Positions 1 through 13,360 are shown, numbered from the stretch's first letter. The stretch is DNA of 64,000 nucleotides from Hyperoplus lanceolatus (GCA_026929865.2 CM049416.1:9079501-9143500); one strand, 5' to 3'. Translations and numbers: made by a program. Notes: generated by a model from the sequence alone, not told the origin.

Positions 1-575
1 AGAAAATCCGGGGATAGTCAAAAGTCTCATTTTATCGTGAATAAGAGATGAGCTATGTGTAGATGGAGGCAATTATTAACACTGTTTGGGGAACTCGACA
101 AGGACATTTTCCTAATCAAAGATTGAATTTCTTCAATTTCTTTCAATTTTGTCGCTGACTTTTCCATGAACTTTGTGATGTGGATCAAATCCGATATCAT
201 GGCATGAATAATTTCACAATATAATTATGCCTTTAACAACAAAACAACCAGACAAAGATGTATATGTTATGGTTATTACAGCAAAGTAAATGTACCTGGG
301 CTAATCTGAGTTATTTGCTAATCTGAGTTATTTGAGTTGTTGCAAAAATCATACACCCAGAGAGGTCAAAGGGGTTAGTTACCTTAATTAAACGGTAAGG
401 CAAAATCACTGACTATGGCATATTGTATCACACTATATAAATCATGGTATTGCCCAACCTTGTAAGGCAAATTTGCAATTTTGAGGCAAATGGAGAATTT
501 CTGGCTCCCTCATGTAAATATTGGTGTTTTGAATCATCGTTTCCCTGTCACTAGCTGTACTCCATTTGTTTTTTT
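1..575. other. AT-rich spacer with a short tandem duplication
   Basis: No gene or known repeat is recognised here. A 17-bp unit (core CTAATCTGAGTTATTTG) is present twice in tandem at 301-334. Confidence 0.6.
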
Positions 576-868
576 AAAGTACCTGGTACCTGGTTCCTAC
601 TATTTTTGTACCTATTCAATCAAAGTACCATGCAGGAACTAGACGGTGACTTGAAACTTGTCACCTTATCAACTTGTTTGAACTTGCCCTCTGTCAGATT
701 TTTGATCTAAATGTTAAATTAACTGCTCTGATGAAGACTAGTAGAAAGTAGAAACGCATTAGCCGCTATCATGGCTAATATCTTGTAATGGAAAACGACC
801 TCCAGAAAAGTACCCGGTACCAAAGGCGAGTAGAGTACTGTGTAGTATGAAATGGAAAAGTGCTATTA
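576..868. repeat. MITE-like repeat rich in GGTACC motifs
   Basis: Motifs such as AAAGTACCTGGTACC near 576-590 and AAAAGTACCCGGTACC near 805-820 face each other. The right side ends in GAAATGGAAAAGTGCTA, which resembles the end of a common fish non-autonomous DNA element. The left end is not clear and no TSD was found, so both the boundaries and the family are guesses. Confidence 0.3.
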
Positions 869-3800
869 GGTAGCAACAATGGCAGGGATTCAGCTATTGA
901 AACATTTACAGGTAGTGGAGATGCTGCTGTAAACTTTTATTTCATCCTTTCACAGCTTTTAAGTGTTGGCAGAGACACAATACAGACACAGTACCATTGG
1001 ATTCATCAAACACAATACATTTCTCTCCCAAACAGAAATGGAGTGCAAACTGTGGCCAAACCGGCTGGAACCGGCACTGTGCCAGTCAGGTTCTGGAGCC
1101 CACCCATTGTCCACAGAACATCAAGGTATAGCAGCAGAGGCAGGCTGCAAAGTTTGACAAATCTATCTGCTACACTGGCAGCAGTTCGCCAATGTCATCA
1201 CCATTTGGATCTTTATTATGGAAATATCTTTCTTTGAATGTGTAGCGGTTTTCACATTAAAGGAAGTGATGGCATGCCGGTTGATGACCTCATAGGAAAT
1301 GGAAAGGAAGAAAAACAAACACCTGGTGATATATAGAATAAGTATCCCGAACCAATGATACAAATTTAAGACCACGTTGCTCAATTCCCATTCTAATGTG
1401 TGCTGTTCAATCTCAGACTGTGTTGTTCAAATGTGTTCCGTGCAGGATTGCTCTCTCCACAAAAGGCCATGTTGTTACAGTAATGAAACATAATGGAACA
1501 CATTACCATTGTAACATAATCAAATATATAAAAAATAACACCCCGCAGCTTGTTATTTATAATTCTCGTGGGATGGTATGGCTGTCTTGGCATCACATCA
1601 TAAGTACACACAGTCCCGCCTCAAGAAAAAGGCCCCCATGGGAATCGAAGCCTTTATACCAACGCCATATGGCTGATGTACAGTCTGAAACGTTCCATTG
1701 AGACATTGGGAAACGTTGAATAAAAACATCTATGATCAAATGCCACCTGCAATTGCTCATTGAAATGCTATATGACTCAAATTCTGGCAGTGGCTTGCTT
1801 ACGTATATAGAACCAACACGTAAGTCGCCATGTTATATATATATATATGCTTTATTTTTTTTCTGGCAGTTTCGAGTGTCTTTTGGCAAATTGCACCTCA
1901 ACACATTAAATTGAGAGCGTATCGAGATGATAGAGATTCCTACAGAAAAAGGGAAGAGGTGATGGCAAGTGAGTGTCACACTCAGTCTCTCTGCCCTATA
2001 TCTTTCTGGTCCTAATACCTCTTCATATGTCTCAATGTGTCTGCTCATCATCCTTTCTGTCAGCACCCCCTTCTACCCATCCCCCCTTCCTCGCTCACTC
2101 CCATCAAACTTCTGCCTGAATCCCATTCCGTCTCATTCTCACCTCTCAAACTCTTGCCTTCCTCTGTCCACCTCCACCTCCACATCCGACCCCCCCCGCC
2201 CCCATTCTCTCCATCCTATTCTGCTTCTGTTTGCGTGACTGATTGCAGAAACTGGGGGCCGACTCTCCACCGCGCATGCCCCTTCCGAAGCATCCCTCAT
2301 CCCAACCCACAACTGTGTCACCCCACCTTGCCTCTCTGTGCATTGATTACCCCCTTTCGTCACCACAAAAAGGGAGATAATCGGTGGGCGTGACCAGATT
2401 ATGAAACATGATGGCTTCGTGCTTGCGTTTGAATGAAGCTGATCTTGCTGCTTTTTTTTAATCAAGAGGCGCAGAGGACGCTTAATCAAGCAGTGTTTTT
2501 TTTGATGGATTCACAGAATGGGAAAGCCATTCATCAAGTCAATTACACATTAATCAAAGGCTCACCCGCAGATTTGGGGGTGAGACACGAAGGAGGGGCT
2601 TTCACTTTGTTCTTGGAATGAATAGCGAGAGGCATTATGTAAAACCCTCTTATCCGTGGCAATGAGACTGTGAGTTATTGTGCGGCGGAATGGGGATCTG
2701 TTGGAGGGGATGTTGATCAGCCAACCATTTGTGTGTGTTTTTTTACAAAAGCCAGCATTCTTGAAGTGGCTCTGTTTCATCATTGCTCTGTGAATTTCAC
2801 TACAAGAATACTGTAGTCTACATCAAAGGAGCATGTACAGCACTGTAATGAGTAAAAAACAATTTCATTGATTGAGTTGTCTTAACAGTCAACTGAGGAG
2901 CTCCGAACACACACAGGGATTGCAATGTACATTAAATCCCATTCACTGCCAAGTGTAGACACAGCGTGATTGATATTTAAAAAATTGACAATCATATTCC
3001 CACGCCATTGAAACACACTTTATGGGGCAATTCATTTGCATAAACTACCAGTGTCAGTTTGATTTGGGGTCACAACAGGTGAGCTATTCCAACGAACCTT
3101 GCATCAATAAATCATTCCCAATGACTAGCTCTCAAGTTGTCAGGAAATCTAGGCAGAAATATGAATAATGAAAACTATACGGCAGTCAACTGACCGTGTG
3201 TGTGTGTGTGTGTTTGCTTGTATATACTGTGCAGTGACGCTAGTTGGTTCCAAACAAAAATGCATCTTGGCAGCAACCGGGGTGAATAAACTGAGGATCT
3301 GTAGAGCATTGGATAAAACCGTGGCACGCAATTTCTGTAAATTATGTACATCTCTTTCTGTAAGCGCCCACATCTGCCAAGGAACTGACCTGAAAAAAAG
3401 AGACCCCTTGTGTGTATTCATAGAGGATGCATTAAAACTTATGTAAAGAGTCCTTATAAGCCCTTCTAAACGCTGTTGACAGAAGAAGAAAACAAATAGA
3501 TACTATGTATAAAGGAAGTTGTGCAGTATTCTTTACATTCAAATGACTTGATTGGATTCTGTATCATTCCCTCATAGACAATTCAGTTCTCTATGAATTG
3601 TCCATTTACAGATGTAAAATTAAGGTCATACAGATACATCCGCGATGAAAGAATGCAAGGACAACTTTGATTCAAAGCACATTTGAAAAGATTTGATTCA
3701 GCTGCGAGTTCCATTGATTTAGTTCAGATTCAATAGGATTCAATATTGTTGAATTAAATCATTTGTTCTAAATAAGTTCAATAACTACATTTCTTTATGT

Positions 3801-6800
3801 CTTAATAAAAGAAACATGGGGACAACTTTTTTCAAGTCTATCTTAACCGAATATTTGTTTTTGTCTCTGCAATTGTTTCTCCTTTATTCTTTATTCTTTA
3901 TCCTTTATTATTGTTATGCTTTGGCTTTTATAGTTGGTGTGACCCTTCTGGGCTACTGTACATATGGCTGTCAAGAGGTCGCTCCAAAAGCACTCAAGAG
4001 TAACAAGACTGGGATCGAAATCAAGAGTCTTCATTATGCCTTCCAAAGATCAGTTGGTACTAATATGGGTTAGGGTTATTGTCAGGGTTGACACAATTCT
4101 GCGGAATTAGGTTGGTTTTTCCAAACGTACACTCTCTTCAGAACCAGATTCCATCGTTGTGTTTCCATGCCATAGCTGTAATGTGACGGACAGGAGCATA
4201 AGCAGGGAATGTTGTGCTAAGAATAGAATATTATAGAAGTTACCCTCTTCAAAGATATTTATACTTTGAAAAATTTGTGAAACTATATATCTGTTAATCT
4301 GACAGTTTTTTCATGGGGTTTAATTCACATATTGAATTCTCATATTCAGTTAGCGAGAGGGGAAGTTATTGTCGCAGCAGTTGTGAGTGGGTCTAATTAC
4401 CCGTTGCAACAAAACTGTGAACAAGCCTGATTTACCGCAACAAGACAGCACAGATGAATAATTCAAATAAAGTGGTGAAATGAAGACTGAGCCAATAACT
4501 TCTCAAGGGTGCGGTACAGATTTAGACTTGAAGGCACATTTTGGGGCATGTGTTTCTCATCAAGGTTGCTTCAGTGGGGGAAAGAAAAAAAGGCATTTTC
4601 TTTTTTTAGTACATGGCCATAATGCATAAAAATATATTGCAGGCCTTCTCTGTTTGGTAGAACATTGTCCCCCACTTTGAGTACAGCCATAACTACTCTG
4701 CAACTTCGACAAAGAATAAAGCAAAGAGGAAGTAGGATTTCCACTTGAAGAGGAGTCATATGTTTTTAAAATGTGTTCAAAAATGCTGCTAAATCGACCA
4801 ACTCGGTAGTAGGCCTGTTGGACAACCACAATTGCGGAACCAATTTTGCATCACAAACGATAAGCACTGAGATGAAGCATTATTTTTGAAATTGTGGGAA
4901 AATCAGTTCAGCCTTTTCAGGTTCACTCACTTTGACTTTGAGTGCTGTCAATCATGGAAGTTTGATTCCGCAAAGTAGACAATGCCACAACATTTGTCTA
5001 ATTAGCTTGTTTGTTCACCAGTAGTTGTACTCAACTCAATGATATAACTGCACTTTAAAATGAACTTCCTGAGCATAAGCAGAGTTTCTTTGTATACATC
5101 AGTCAAATAGAGGGCGGAAAGTGGTGCAGTGCAGAATCAACAACACATACTGCAGTATTACAGCAGCCTCTGTATATTGTTATAAACAACGTGCCATAAT
5201 CCATACGCACACTATTATTCTAAATGCCATTGATCTAATCGTATCGATCTAATTTAGCTCATTATTTCCTCCAGATATCAAATGTGGGAATAACTGTTAG
5301 CCTTCTCAAAGGCACGTGAAGGCTTAAATTATTCCACTATTAATTGAGCAACGATACTAACGATAAACATAAGGGGTCAATATCAGCTGACATTTGCACA
5401 TGCTTACACTATTTTAATTAAATCAGTTTTAATGAAGCTTCCTCCCTCAAACAGCAAGTCAAGGAAAAACCAGCAAATAAAACTATTCTATTTATTAAAA
5501 AAGATTAAAACATTCTCTATAATATAACAATAGGGCACTTGCATCATTATATTAATGCATGGAATAGTTTTTTCTTTTGTGTCAAACTCCGTCCAAACTG
5601 TATCTGCAGTGCTTTCACCCTGCCGACAGATTTCAAGCCATTGAGTGTTGTTGGCCAACACTGGCCAATAGACATTTTTCCCAGAAGCCCTTTCTCCTCT
5701 GGCAGTCCCCAAGACCATATTTCTCCTGTCAGCTTGCGTCCAGACCTTCGAGTAAGCCAGCTGGCCTTTCTCAATCCACGTCCCCCAGCCAGAAAGCCAT
5801 AGGGCTCTCTATCCGCTCAAACAGTTTTTCGTCCAGAAAAAAGTCACACTGGTCTCCTCCCCGTGCCAAAGCAGCAACAGGCCCATATGCACATGAAGTT
5901 CTGGATGCGTGGCAGAGCTACCAAAAAGATTGCATTAAACCAAAAGACCAGACCAAGCTTCAACCGTCAAAACTTATTGGGCTCACAATAAAAGTGCCAA
6001 TGTATTGATCCTGCAGCCACACTTGGGAGGGTTTAGCTACAGTTCAGTTTAAACTGATTCACTTTATTCTATAGATTTATTTTGCACGGAAATTACACAT
6101 TGATGTGTCCATCCACACAGCCTCAGAAGCCGACCCACATCACCTAGGCAAAGTAAGATTGTATTAGTCTGATAACCAGGCCCCAAAATGGCAGAATATA
6201 CGTAGGTCTTTGGTATCAGATACAAACCCACTTATCTGGCTCCGCATGACAAATTAGTTTCCAGTCACCCTAACCATAACCCTATTCTCACTGAGGAATG
6301 AATTGTAATATGCATTGTTGAACACTCAGCCAACAACATTGACAGAAAAAGCCTTGAACCGTGAACTTTTAATAGAAAAAGGCATCATGATCTGTTACAC
6401 GTTGTTCAGACATGTTGGATTAGAAATATTTTCTTTTTAAATGTACTTTTGAACAGAAGAACTATCTGGGTTCTTTTTAATTTGACACCATCTTTGTATT
6501 TCCTTGAATATGATACAAATGTACATTTTTCATACTTCTCACTTGTCTAGTCGACTGTATAATCTATTCCTTTTGGAGCATAACTCATTGCCCTGTCAGA
6601 TAAGCAGCCAAAAGAGTGCTGAGCAACACGCTTAGGATCACGGACCCCAGTCCAGGGACCTGACTTTGAATAATGGTTCTCCACCGCTCCATATAGATAA
6701 AGAGGGGGCTAGAAACATACCGTACGGATCGATGTGAGCAGCCAAATAAGACAGTGTAGTTTGCTCACTTACTTTAGCTGTACCCAGAAGGAAAATGTTT

Positions 6801-8250
6801 TATCTTTTCTGCTGCAAGAAAAAAAGGCTATCACAAAAAGTGACTCTATTATTACAAAGTCCTGCTTGTGTGGGACTACAATTGCTATGCCAGTAAGGAT
6901 ATAATCATATCTCAAAGGAACCCTGCCTTTGGTGTAGTTCTAAATGTAAAGGCTGAATGTAAAAACTAAATCAAGGCGAAAATGATTGTGTCATGCTGTT
7001 TTCACTGAAATGTAGTGTTTTATTCACACCAATATGAATTCAACAAAATCTCAATCCGCAATACAGTCTTTTCACATGAAAAGAGAGGCGCCTCTACAGA
7101 AATTATATTAAATTATTTTAAATTACATTAACCATATTATGGGTTTACGTTTAACATCCAGTCTTAGTCTGCAAGTGCTTTTGGATTGCAATGGCTTGAA
7201 TGGTGTTTGGCAAAAATAGGGTTCGGTTACACTTTAAACTGTATTAAATTCAACTGAACCCTCACAGGAAGTCACAACAAAGAAACCCAGACTGGCAGAA
7301 AAATACCAGCTCCTTTTAATCCAAATGTAGTAACCCTGCTGAGAGAGTTTCTCAGTCGGTGTGTCACTGGCCTGGTTACAAAGAGACCTTGTAATTCCTA
7401 CATGAGAGGACATTTAAAAAGAGCTGTCTGACCACAACCGACTATCTGAGGTACCGATCCCTGATTGAAGTTTGTCATTCAATGAGAGCAAATTTTTAAC
7501 ACTATTTATGTGCGTTGTTTCTTTGCAACAGCCAGTACTTTTTCAAGCAAAAGTGATTTGATGGTTGTGTTGATAACAATTCATTATGATTCATGATTAA
7601 GAATACTAATATATTTGGGGTTTGAACTGTTGGTCGGACGCAACAAGCCACCACAATACATTACCTTATGCACTGGGGAATTATAATGGGGACTTTTTTA
7701 TCAATAATAACAAGAAAATCACTTTAATAATCATTGGTTGCAAATTGTTGCAGAGTCAAAATGTTATAGAAGTCTCAGTTGCTTTTAAAATTGATCAACT
7801 GCTCTCGCTCCTCAGTTGCCTTTTTTCACAAGACAATTTCAGCCTCAACACAACTTATAAATAGGTCCATGTGGCATTTATATTTTGAACTGGAGGAGAA
7901 ATCTTTTTGAACCATAGAAGCTATATCAACATCAGAACTGTGTCTTGGATGAATCATCCAGGTCACAGCCAAATGGCAAAGGCCACAGCGAAACCACCAT
8001 GCGCTGTACAGTATATATATAAAAAATCCTTTTTATCTCCCTTATATTTACCAGCAACAATTCTCACCTACCCACCCAAAAACAGCCAGGTAGCAAGATA
8101 AAATTGTCACCATCTCTCACCATCTCTTATTAATTGCGGAATGATGACAGATCACCTCAACTGTGTCATTGTCCACATCAGTGTGTGGCATGGCACTAAC
8201 TGGTAAAGATGCAGAGGGGGGCCCCACAGATGTGACTGTTTGGAACGGGC
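869..8250. other. spacer without a recognised gene
   Basis: Mostly AT-rich. A pyrimidine-rich stretch lies at about 2040-2230 and a short (TG)n at about 3195-3213. The open frames here (up to 143 codons, at 5577-6008) have no recognisable domain, no splice context and no bias that sets them apart from chance. Around 1045-1105 there is a CCGGCTGGAACCGG-type sequence that I associate with fish DNA transposons, without an assignable boundary. Confidence 0.5.
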
Positions 8251-8596
8251 CCGGGAGCTTTAAAAAAAAAAAAAAAAAAAAGAATGCCAGGGCGGATTAA
8301 TTCACCTCCTGCCATGACGGCTGCCCGCTGTTTAGATCCCCAGCCCGACAGCTGTCTTCACTGGCTTTGATATGAGAGGGCTGCTGAGGCTCAGACAGAC
8401 AGGACTGAGAGAGAGAGAGAGAAGGAAAGAAAGGATGGAAGGAGCCCAAAAAAGTAAAGAAAACAAGTGTTGGTGAAAAAGAGGACGAGTGTATACTCTA
8501 ACATAGGTCCAGATTGGGAAAGGAGGGGGGAAGGAGTGTGTGTTTGATTGACAGAGCTTTGCTTTTGATCAGCCAGGGGAGAAATGGGATGGGACA

Positions 8597-8639
8597 CGTG
8601 TGTGTGTGTCTGTGTGTATGTGTGTGTGGCGGAGTGAGT

Positions 8640-8682
<43 letters not shown>
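8597..8682. repeat. (TG)n microsatellite, interrupted
   Basis: Two TG tracts with CTGTGTGTATG and GGCGGAGTGAGTCAG interruptions; the second tract (8642-8682) is pure. A (GA)n tract lies just upstream near 8408-8424, and an A-run at about 8262-8281. Confidence 0.95.
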
Positions 8683-8683
<1 letters not shown>

Positions 8684-8719
8684 TATGTAGCTAGGAGACA
8701 GTCCCCATGGAGACAGCTG

Positions 8720-9012
8720 GACTGAGCTGAAGCTGGAGCTAAAAATATTGAGATGTTTTAAAAATGTATATGGTTTCAAATAAAAAAAAATGTTTTTGTT
8801 TCTTTATTTTTGTTATCATTGTTACTATTGTCATCATTGTTATATAGCTATACAATTTACTATTTGTTTTTCTTTTACTCATATTCTTTTGCGTACATTG
8901 GTCTCCGCATCCATTTTTGCTTACTTAATATATTGTAATCAATGTGCAATTTGAGTTACATCTGATTTATTTTTAAAGGTGCAATATAAATACATTATGA
9001 TTGATTGATCTA
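8720..9012 (+). repeat. possible retroposon 3' tail
   Basis: An AT-rich segment ends in GGTGCAATATAAATACATTATG followed by GATTGATTGAT. A short-oligomer tail after an ATATAAATA sequence is typical of LINE or SINE 3' ends in fish. No coding motif is present, so the class is uncertain. Confidence 0.3.
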
Positions 9013-9040
9013 TAAGAATCTAGTCAAAAGAGGGGAAGTG

Positions 9041-9044
<4 letters not shown>

Positions 9045-9082
<38 letters not shown>

Positions 9083-9084
9083 TG
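9045..9084. repeat. (TG)n microsatellite
   Basis: About 20 TG dinucleotides with one ATG interruption. Confidence 0.95.
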
Positions 9085-9253
9085 AGCATGCGTGTGACTT
9101 TATTGTGACAGTGATGTGATCAAACTTACACAGTTGTGGACTGTACAAGCAAGTTTCTATTGAGACCCATTAATATATAGGTATGATATAAATGACCTAA
9201 TTACATAGGCCTACAGTATTCATACCTGTATATACTGTTCATGTGGCCCATTA

Positions 9254-9504
9254 AGGCCTTTGCACACTGGGCGCGTTTTATTCGTGCGATTAATCCGTTA
9301 ATTAACGAACGTATACAGAGTCAATACAAGCTTCCACACCAGCACCGTCATTTCGCATCGCGAATTTGCGTTTCTTATTTTTTCGAACTGAGTTCGATTT
9401 TTCTGGGACGTCGTTTCTTAAAGTGAGACGCGACAAAATTCACATTTCTAAACATTCGCTTTTACATTACGTTTATTCGCGTCTCGCCCGGTGTGCAAAA
9501 GCCT
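9254..9504. mobile_element. Harbinger-like MITE, complete (251 bp)
   Basis: The ends are inverted repeats: AGGCCTTTGCACACTGGGC on the left and, reverse-complemented from the right, AGGCTTTTGCACACCGGGC. Both are flanked by the trinucleotide TTA (9251-9253 and 9505-9507). A TWA duplication is typical of PIF/Harbinger insertions. The interior is CpG-rich for this region (TTCGCATCGCGAATTTGCG) and has no transposase frame, so the element is non-autonomous. Confidence 0.85.
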
Positions 9505-9721
9505 TTAGTGATCGAATATCTGTAGCTGAGTCAATTTGTTTCCTATTTTATTTTATTTTCGTGAACATTCTCAAAACCTGTATGTGTTATTTTTTGTCAT
9601 AACACCATTTCTATATCTGTTTATTTAGCCTAGTTATTTTTATAATCAGTAATGGTTTCATAGTTCCGGGTTACTTTGCAGCAAGGGGGGTCTTAATTAA
9701 CGTTGCACACAGACACATGGG

Positions 9722-9729
9722 TGACGTCA
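9722..9729. promoter_or_regulatory. consensus CRE TGACGTCA
   Basis: A full palindromic CREB/ATF site lies about 18 bp upstream of the point where similarity to the spliced copy near 13.6 kb begins. A pyrimidine stretch (CTTTCTCTC) starts 4 bp after it, resembling a terminal oligopyrimidine start. This fits a core promoter for the two-exon module, but transcription is inferred. Confidence 0.45.
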
Positions 9730-9746
9730 TTGCTTTCTCTCGGCAA

Positions 9747-10023
9747 AATATTGGAGAACTTTTGTCTGGGTAAGATTTGTTTTGTGCTCTCTCCCGTTTC
9801 TTGCTAACTTAGCAAAGTAATTTAATCTTGGCGAAATTGTATGTAATGTTTTGCTAGATGTCTACTTATAAGTTGTTGCTAAGGAAACATTTCTAATGTC
9901 TGTTTAATGTTCCGCTATTTTATTTATTTATTTGCATATCGTTTGGTCTGTTTAGGGGACTAACAGAGAGAGAACCTTCCTGCCTGTGTCTATTCTAATT
10001 GTGCCCTCCGCTGCTCTTTCTAG
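9747..10023 (+). other. two-exon transcript module (non-coding leader or TE leader)
   Basis: Exon 1 ends at 9769 (CTGG, donor GTAAGA). The intron is 9770-9955, 186 bp, with acceptor GTCTGTTTAG. Exon 2 is 9956-10023 and ends CTTTCTAG before a second donor-like GTATGT. The splice model rests on the copy at 13612-13702, where exon 1 is joined to exon 2 exactly at these borders. No long reading frame crosses the junction. It may be the 5' leader of an unidentified gene, a non-coding RNA, or the leader of a transposable element. The product is unknown. Confidence 0.6.
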
Positions 10024-10552
10024 GTATGTTGCGTTGGTAAAAATGTTGTGTTGGGAATTCATAAGGGGTAGATTTGGTCAAAGTCAAGAATATTATTAAT
10101 TTCATGGAAATTATAATATTAAGAAAAATTGTTAATTAATGATCAATTAAATTAGTCCAGCTAATCAAATTACTTATTAATACCTACGGAGCACCACCCT
10201 TTGTAAAAGGGAACTTTGTATCAAATCAGAAAACAGTCTCATAATGTTAAAGGGATTTATCTTGAAAATGTCAAAGTTGGTTACAATGTACATTTAAGAT
10301 AATGAAGGACTGAATATTCGAGCATAGACCTTATTTACCAGCCATTAGTGAAATACAAGACACAAATATCACAGGCACTGCTTCTTAAAATCAAACTGTA
10401 AGGGTTTATTTACTTAGGCAAGTTGATTAAAACGATACACATAAGTCAATAACCATGAACTAATCTAATTTAAGAAAGCAGACATAGCACAAGCAATAAT
10501 AAGAACAGTTTAGATGATAAAGCCATGTATTTCTATCTATGTGTGGGTGAGT

Positions 10553-10583
<31 letters not shown>

Positions 10584-12370
10584 ACAGAGGAACGTCACTC
10601 TAGAAATTAGATGGACGGACGCGAGAGTTGATCACTCGATAGTTTGAGGTGGCTTTTAAGCCACGGGTAGATCAATTGCTAATAGCAATGTGGACAACTT
10701 CTAAAAGTTGAATATTCTACCTTTAATCAGTAGGGGAAGTAGCATGCAAAGCATGTATGTAACCTACTGCTTCAATCCAACACATAAGAATTATAAAGGA
10801 TGATGCTGGGAGACTTTGGGTTTGTCTTCACGCGATCTTAACTTTAAAATTACAGAAAACTCAACGCTCATGTATTCATTAAGAATACTTGAGGGGGAAA
10901 TCACGAGTGTCAGTGTGTGTGATGTGCGTATGATGTGCGTATGATGTGCGTAGTTAGAAATGAGAAGGAGAGAAAACAAAAGACAGTAGCCGCAGCTCCA
11001 GCGCATAGTGAACTGTTTCCTCCAATCACAAAGTGGCCGCAAACGCGCATTTGGGGTACACTGAGTTGAATTGATAAAGAGGAAACAATTCACTGGCTTT
11101 AAGAGTGACAGCAACAACACATCAATACATTTCCGGTTAACGGGAGAAAAACACTGAGAGCGAAAAACACTTGTGTAAAACATAAGTGAGTCAGAATTAC
11201 TTTAAATCAGGAAATAGTGAGCTCGTCAGCTCCCAGTTTACTTCAAGTTAATGAACAACATAAAATAACTATCTTAGCCCAGACAATAGCCTCACGTGAA
11301 TCGCTTGGTCCAGCGATGATTGGTTGAAGGCAGCTGGAGGAGATAGGAGGAGAAAAAGGCCGCTTGCCGGGCCTTGTGCGCTGATGGAGCGCGTCTTGTG
11401 GAAGACAGTGGTGTGGAACCAGCTCAGCTGATAAGGGCAGCGTGCCACAGCATGCCAAGGGATGGAAAGCAGGGGATCAGCAGCTCTTCTTGGCAATGGC
11501 GGGCTGTCTGCGGTCCGATGGGCAGCGTAGGCAAGGAGGAGAGGAGGAAGCGGAGAACTCCCTCTGCGTCGGTCCTTGTCCTTGGCTGGCGCTGCGTCTA
11601 GGGCAGTGTAGTAACGGCCCAGAGGATAAGTGATAGGCAGCTTCACTTGGCTGGTTCCGGTCCGTGGCACGGGCAGTGCAGGCGTCTTGATGAAGGGATC
11701 CTGCGTTTTTGCTCACGCTTTACGCGTGTGGGGTCGTTCTGTTTTGAGAAGAGGCTGAGGTGGCTGCTTCAGCTCTGGTGAAGAGGTTTTCTGTAGGAAA
11801 ACTCTCTCGAATCCGGGAAAACAGAGGAGATGTTTCAAGCAGTCCATGAACTCGTCCAGACTGGGACTTGGAGTTGCTTAATCCTAGGCCTCAGGTTTAA
11901 GCATGTCGTACCTTCTATCATGGCTGGAAGCCGAGGGCGAATGGCAAAGATGAGAGTCTTGCATCCTGTATTAAAACAGTCCAAATGCATTCTCATCCAA
12001 TCAGAAGTTAGTTGTCTAATCAGCAAGCAGTGTTTACATTCAAACCAGCCAATACAATGCTCTTCCTTCCTTAGGAAAAGAAAGCTTTGAAGCTTGGGTC
12101 TCACAGTTGAGATAAGGTAAACACAGCAGGGTGCCTGGGCCCTGCCATGTCTGGTTTGAACTTTATGGTAGCTTCCAAATAGAGTTTCATCCTGTGGAAC
12201 TTGCAGAGGATCAGTCCCCAAAGGTCTGGTAGGATTAACCAACCTTTTAAAAGGGACTATCACATCTTAAATGAGTTTATGACCTCCGCAGGGGTCTGGG
12301 ATGGTTGCATCTACAGAGAAACTTATGTAAACATGCGTTAGACTTTAGTCTCTTGGAATGCACTGTGGCA
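10024..12370. repeat. unclassified repeat-like block, possible solo LTR or long non-coding element
   Basis: The block differs from its surroundings: an AT-rich first part, then a GC-rich part at about 11,240-11,830, with a (TG)n tract at 10,557-10,583 and an 11-bp tandem repeat (GATGTGCGTAT-type, three units) at about 10,920-10,953. Open frames of 130-140 codons occur on the minus strand but contain no gag, protease, reverse transcriptase or integrase motif. I could not find paired LTR ends or a TSD. It could also be the second intron and flanking DNA of the upstream transcript module. Confidence 0.25.
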
Positions 12371-12372
12371 TA

Positions 12373-12446
12373 AGGGCTGGCCCGAATTATTCGAATACTC
12401 GTTCGGAAAATTAGTATTCGGAGCTTAAATTAGTATTCGGAGCTTC

Positions 12447-12482
<36 letters not shown>

Positions 12483-13360
12483 GAGAAAATTTAATGAATG
12501 GTGTGCTTGTTGTTGTAACTGGGCGACTTGACTGTCCAGTAGGTCTCGCATTATACAATGGTGCCATCTACTGGATCCATTTGGAACGTCAGAACCACCT
12601 TTGAACTTTGACCTAGTTGGCTGCTGACCTTTTCAAAGCCGGTGATACACCAGTCGTATGCTACGTGACTTTACCAGAGCGAGGGATGCAAACTATAAGC
12701 GACACCAAGCAGAGAAGCGAGAGAGGTGGAGGAAGAATAGATAACTTGTTTCCATTAACTTTATAACACAACATTAGCGGGATCTCGGGAGGAAAAGTAA
12801 TGCTTAGCTAAATGCTAACCTTAGCTTAGCTGTTTGTTTACGTACAGCACCGCACCCATAAACTGTGACTGGCTTGCTGCAGAGCGTGAAAGTCTTGGCA
12901 TTACCTGGTCAATATAATGGATATAATATGGGCACATAAGACAATCAATAATTCGGTACTTGTTATGGATTTATTGTACAAATTCCCTGAAAACAAAGAT
13001 GCATATTCCAGGATGAATTGAAAAGCTCCCGTTACGTAAGGGCTGAGATCGCAGAGAGGACAGCTGATTTGGACAGCTGATTTGGACAGCTGTTCGCGTC
13101 CACGGGAAAAAAGTAAGGAACTCCAACTTACTTAGGCCTATTAATTAACGTTCAAAAGCTATTAAATCTTCAACAAAATAATATGCAGATATTGTCAAAA
13201 TCGGTTCCAGGGAGTATATAGGGATTATTAACGTTTTTTTAAAATTTTCTTTTTATTAATGTTGTTTTTGATGGTGTGTTTTCTGTACCGAATATCCGGA
13301 TATTCGCTCGAAAAACCAACGAATATTCGGAGCCTGAAAAATGGTATTCGGGCCAGCCCT
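12373..13360. mobile_element. inverted-repeat DNA transposon, non-autonomous (988 bp)
   Basis: The terminal repeats are AGGGCTGGCCCGAAT on the left and its exact reverse complement on the right, flanked by TA on both sides (12371-12372 and 13361-13362). Subterminal CGAATATTCGG-type motifs recur at both ends. A T-run lies at 12,448-12,479. No transposase frame is present. The family is not assigned; a TA duplication is compatible with Tc1/mariner-like or ISL2EU-like insertion. Confidence 0.75.

Noticed and set aside
860-1237. 125-codon plus-strand frame
   Set aside because: It overlaps transposon-like sequence (CCGGCTGGAACCGG) and has no domain.
5577-6008. 143-codon plus-strand frame in a locally GC-richer patch
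   Set aside because: No recognised domain, overlapping frames of similar length on both strands, and no splice or promoter context.
11269-12263. Minus-strand frames of 133 and 142 codons in the GC-rich block
   Set aside because: Composition-driven, overlapping other frames, with no retroviral or other domain visible.
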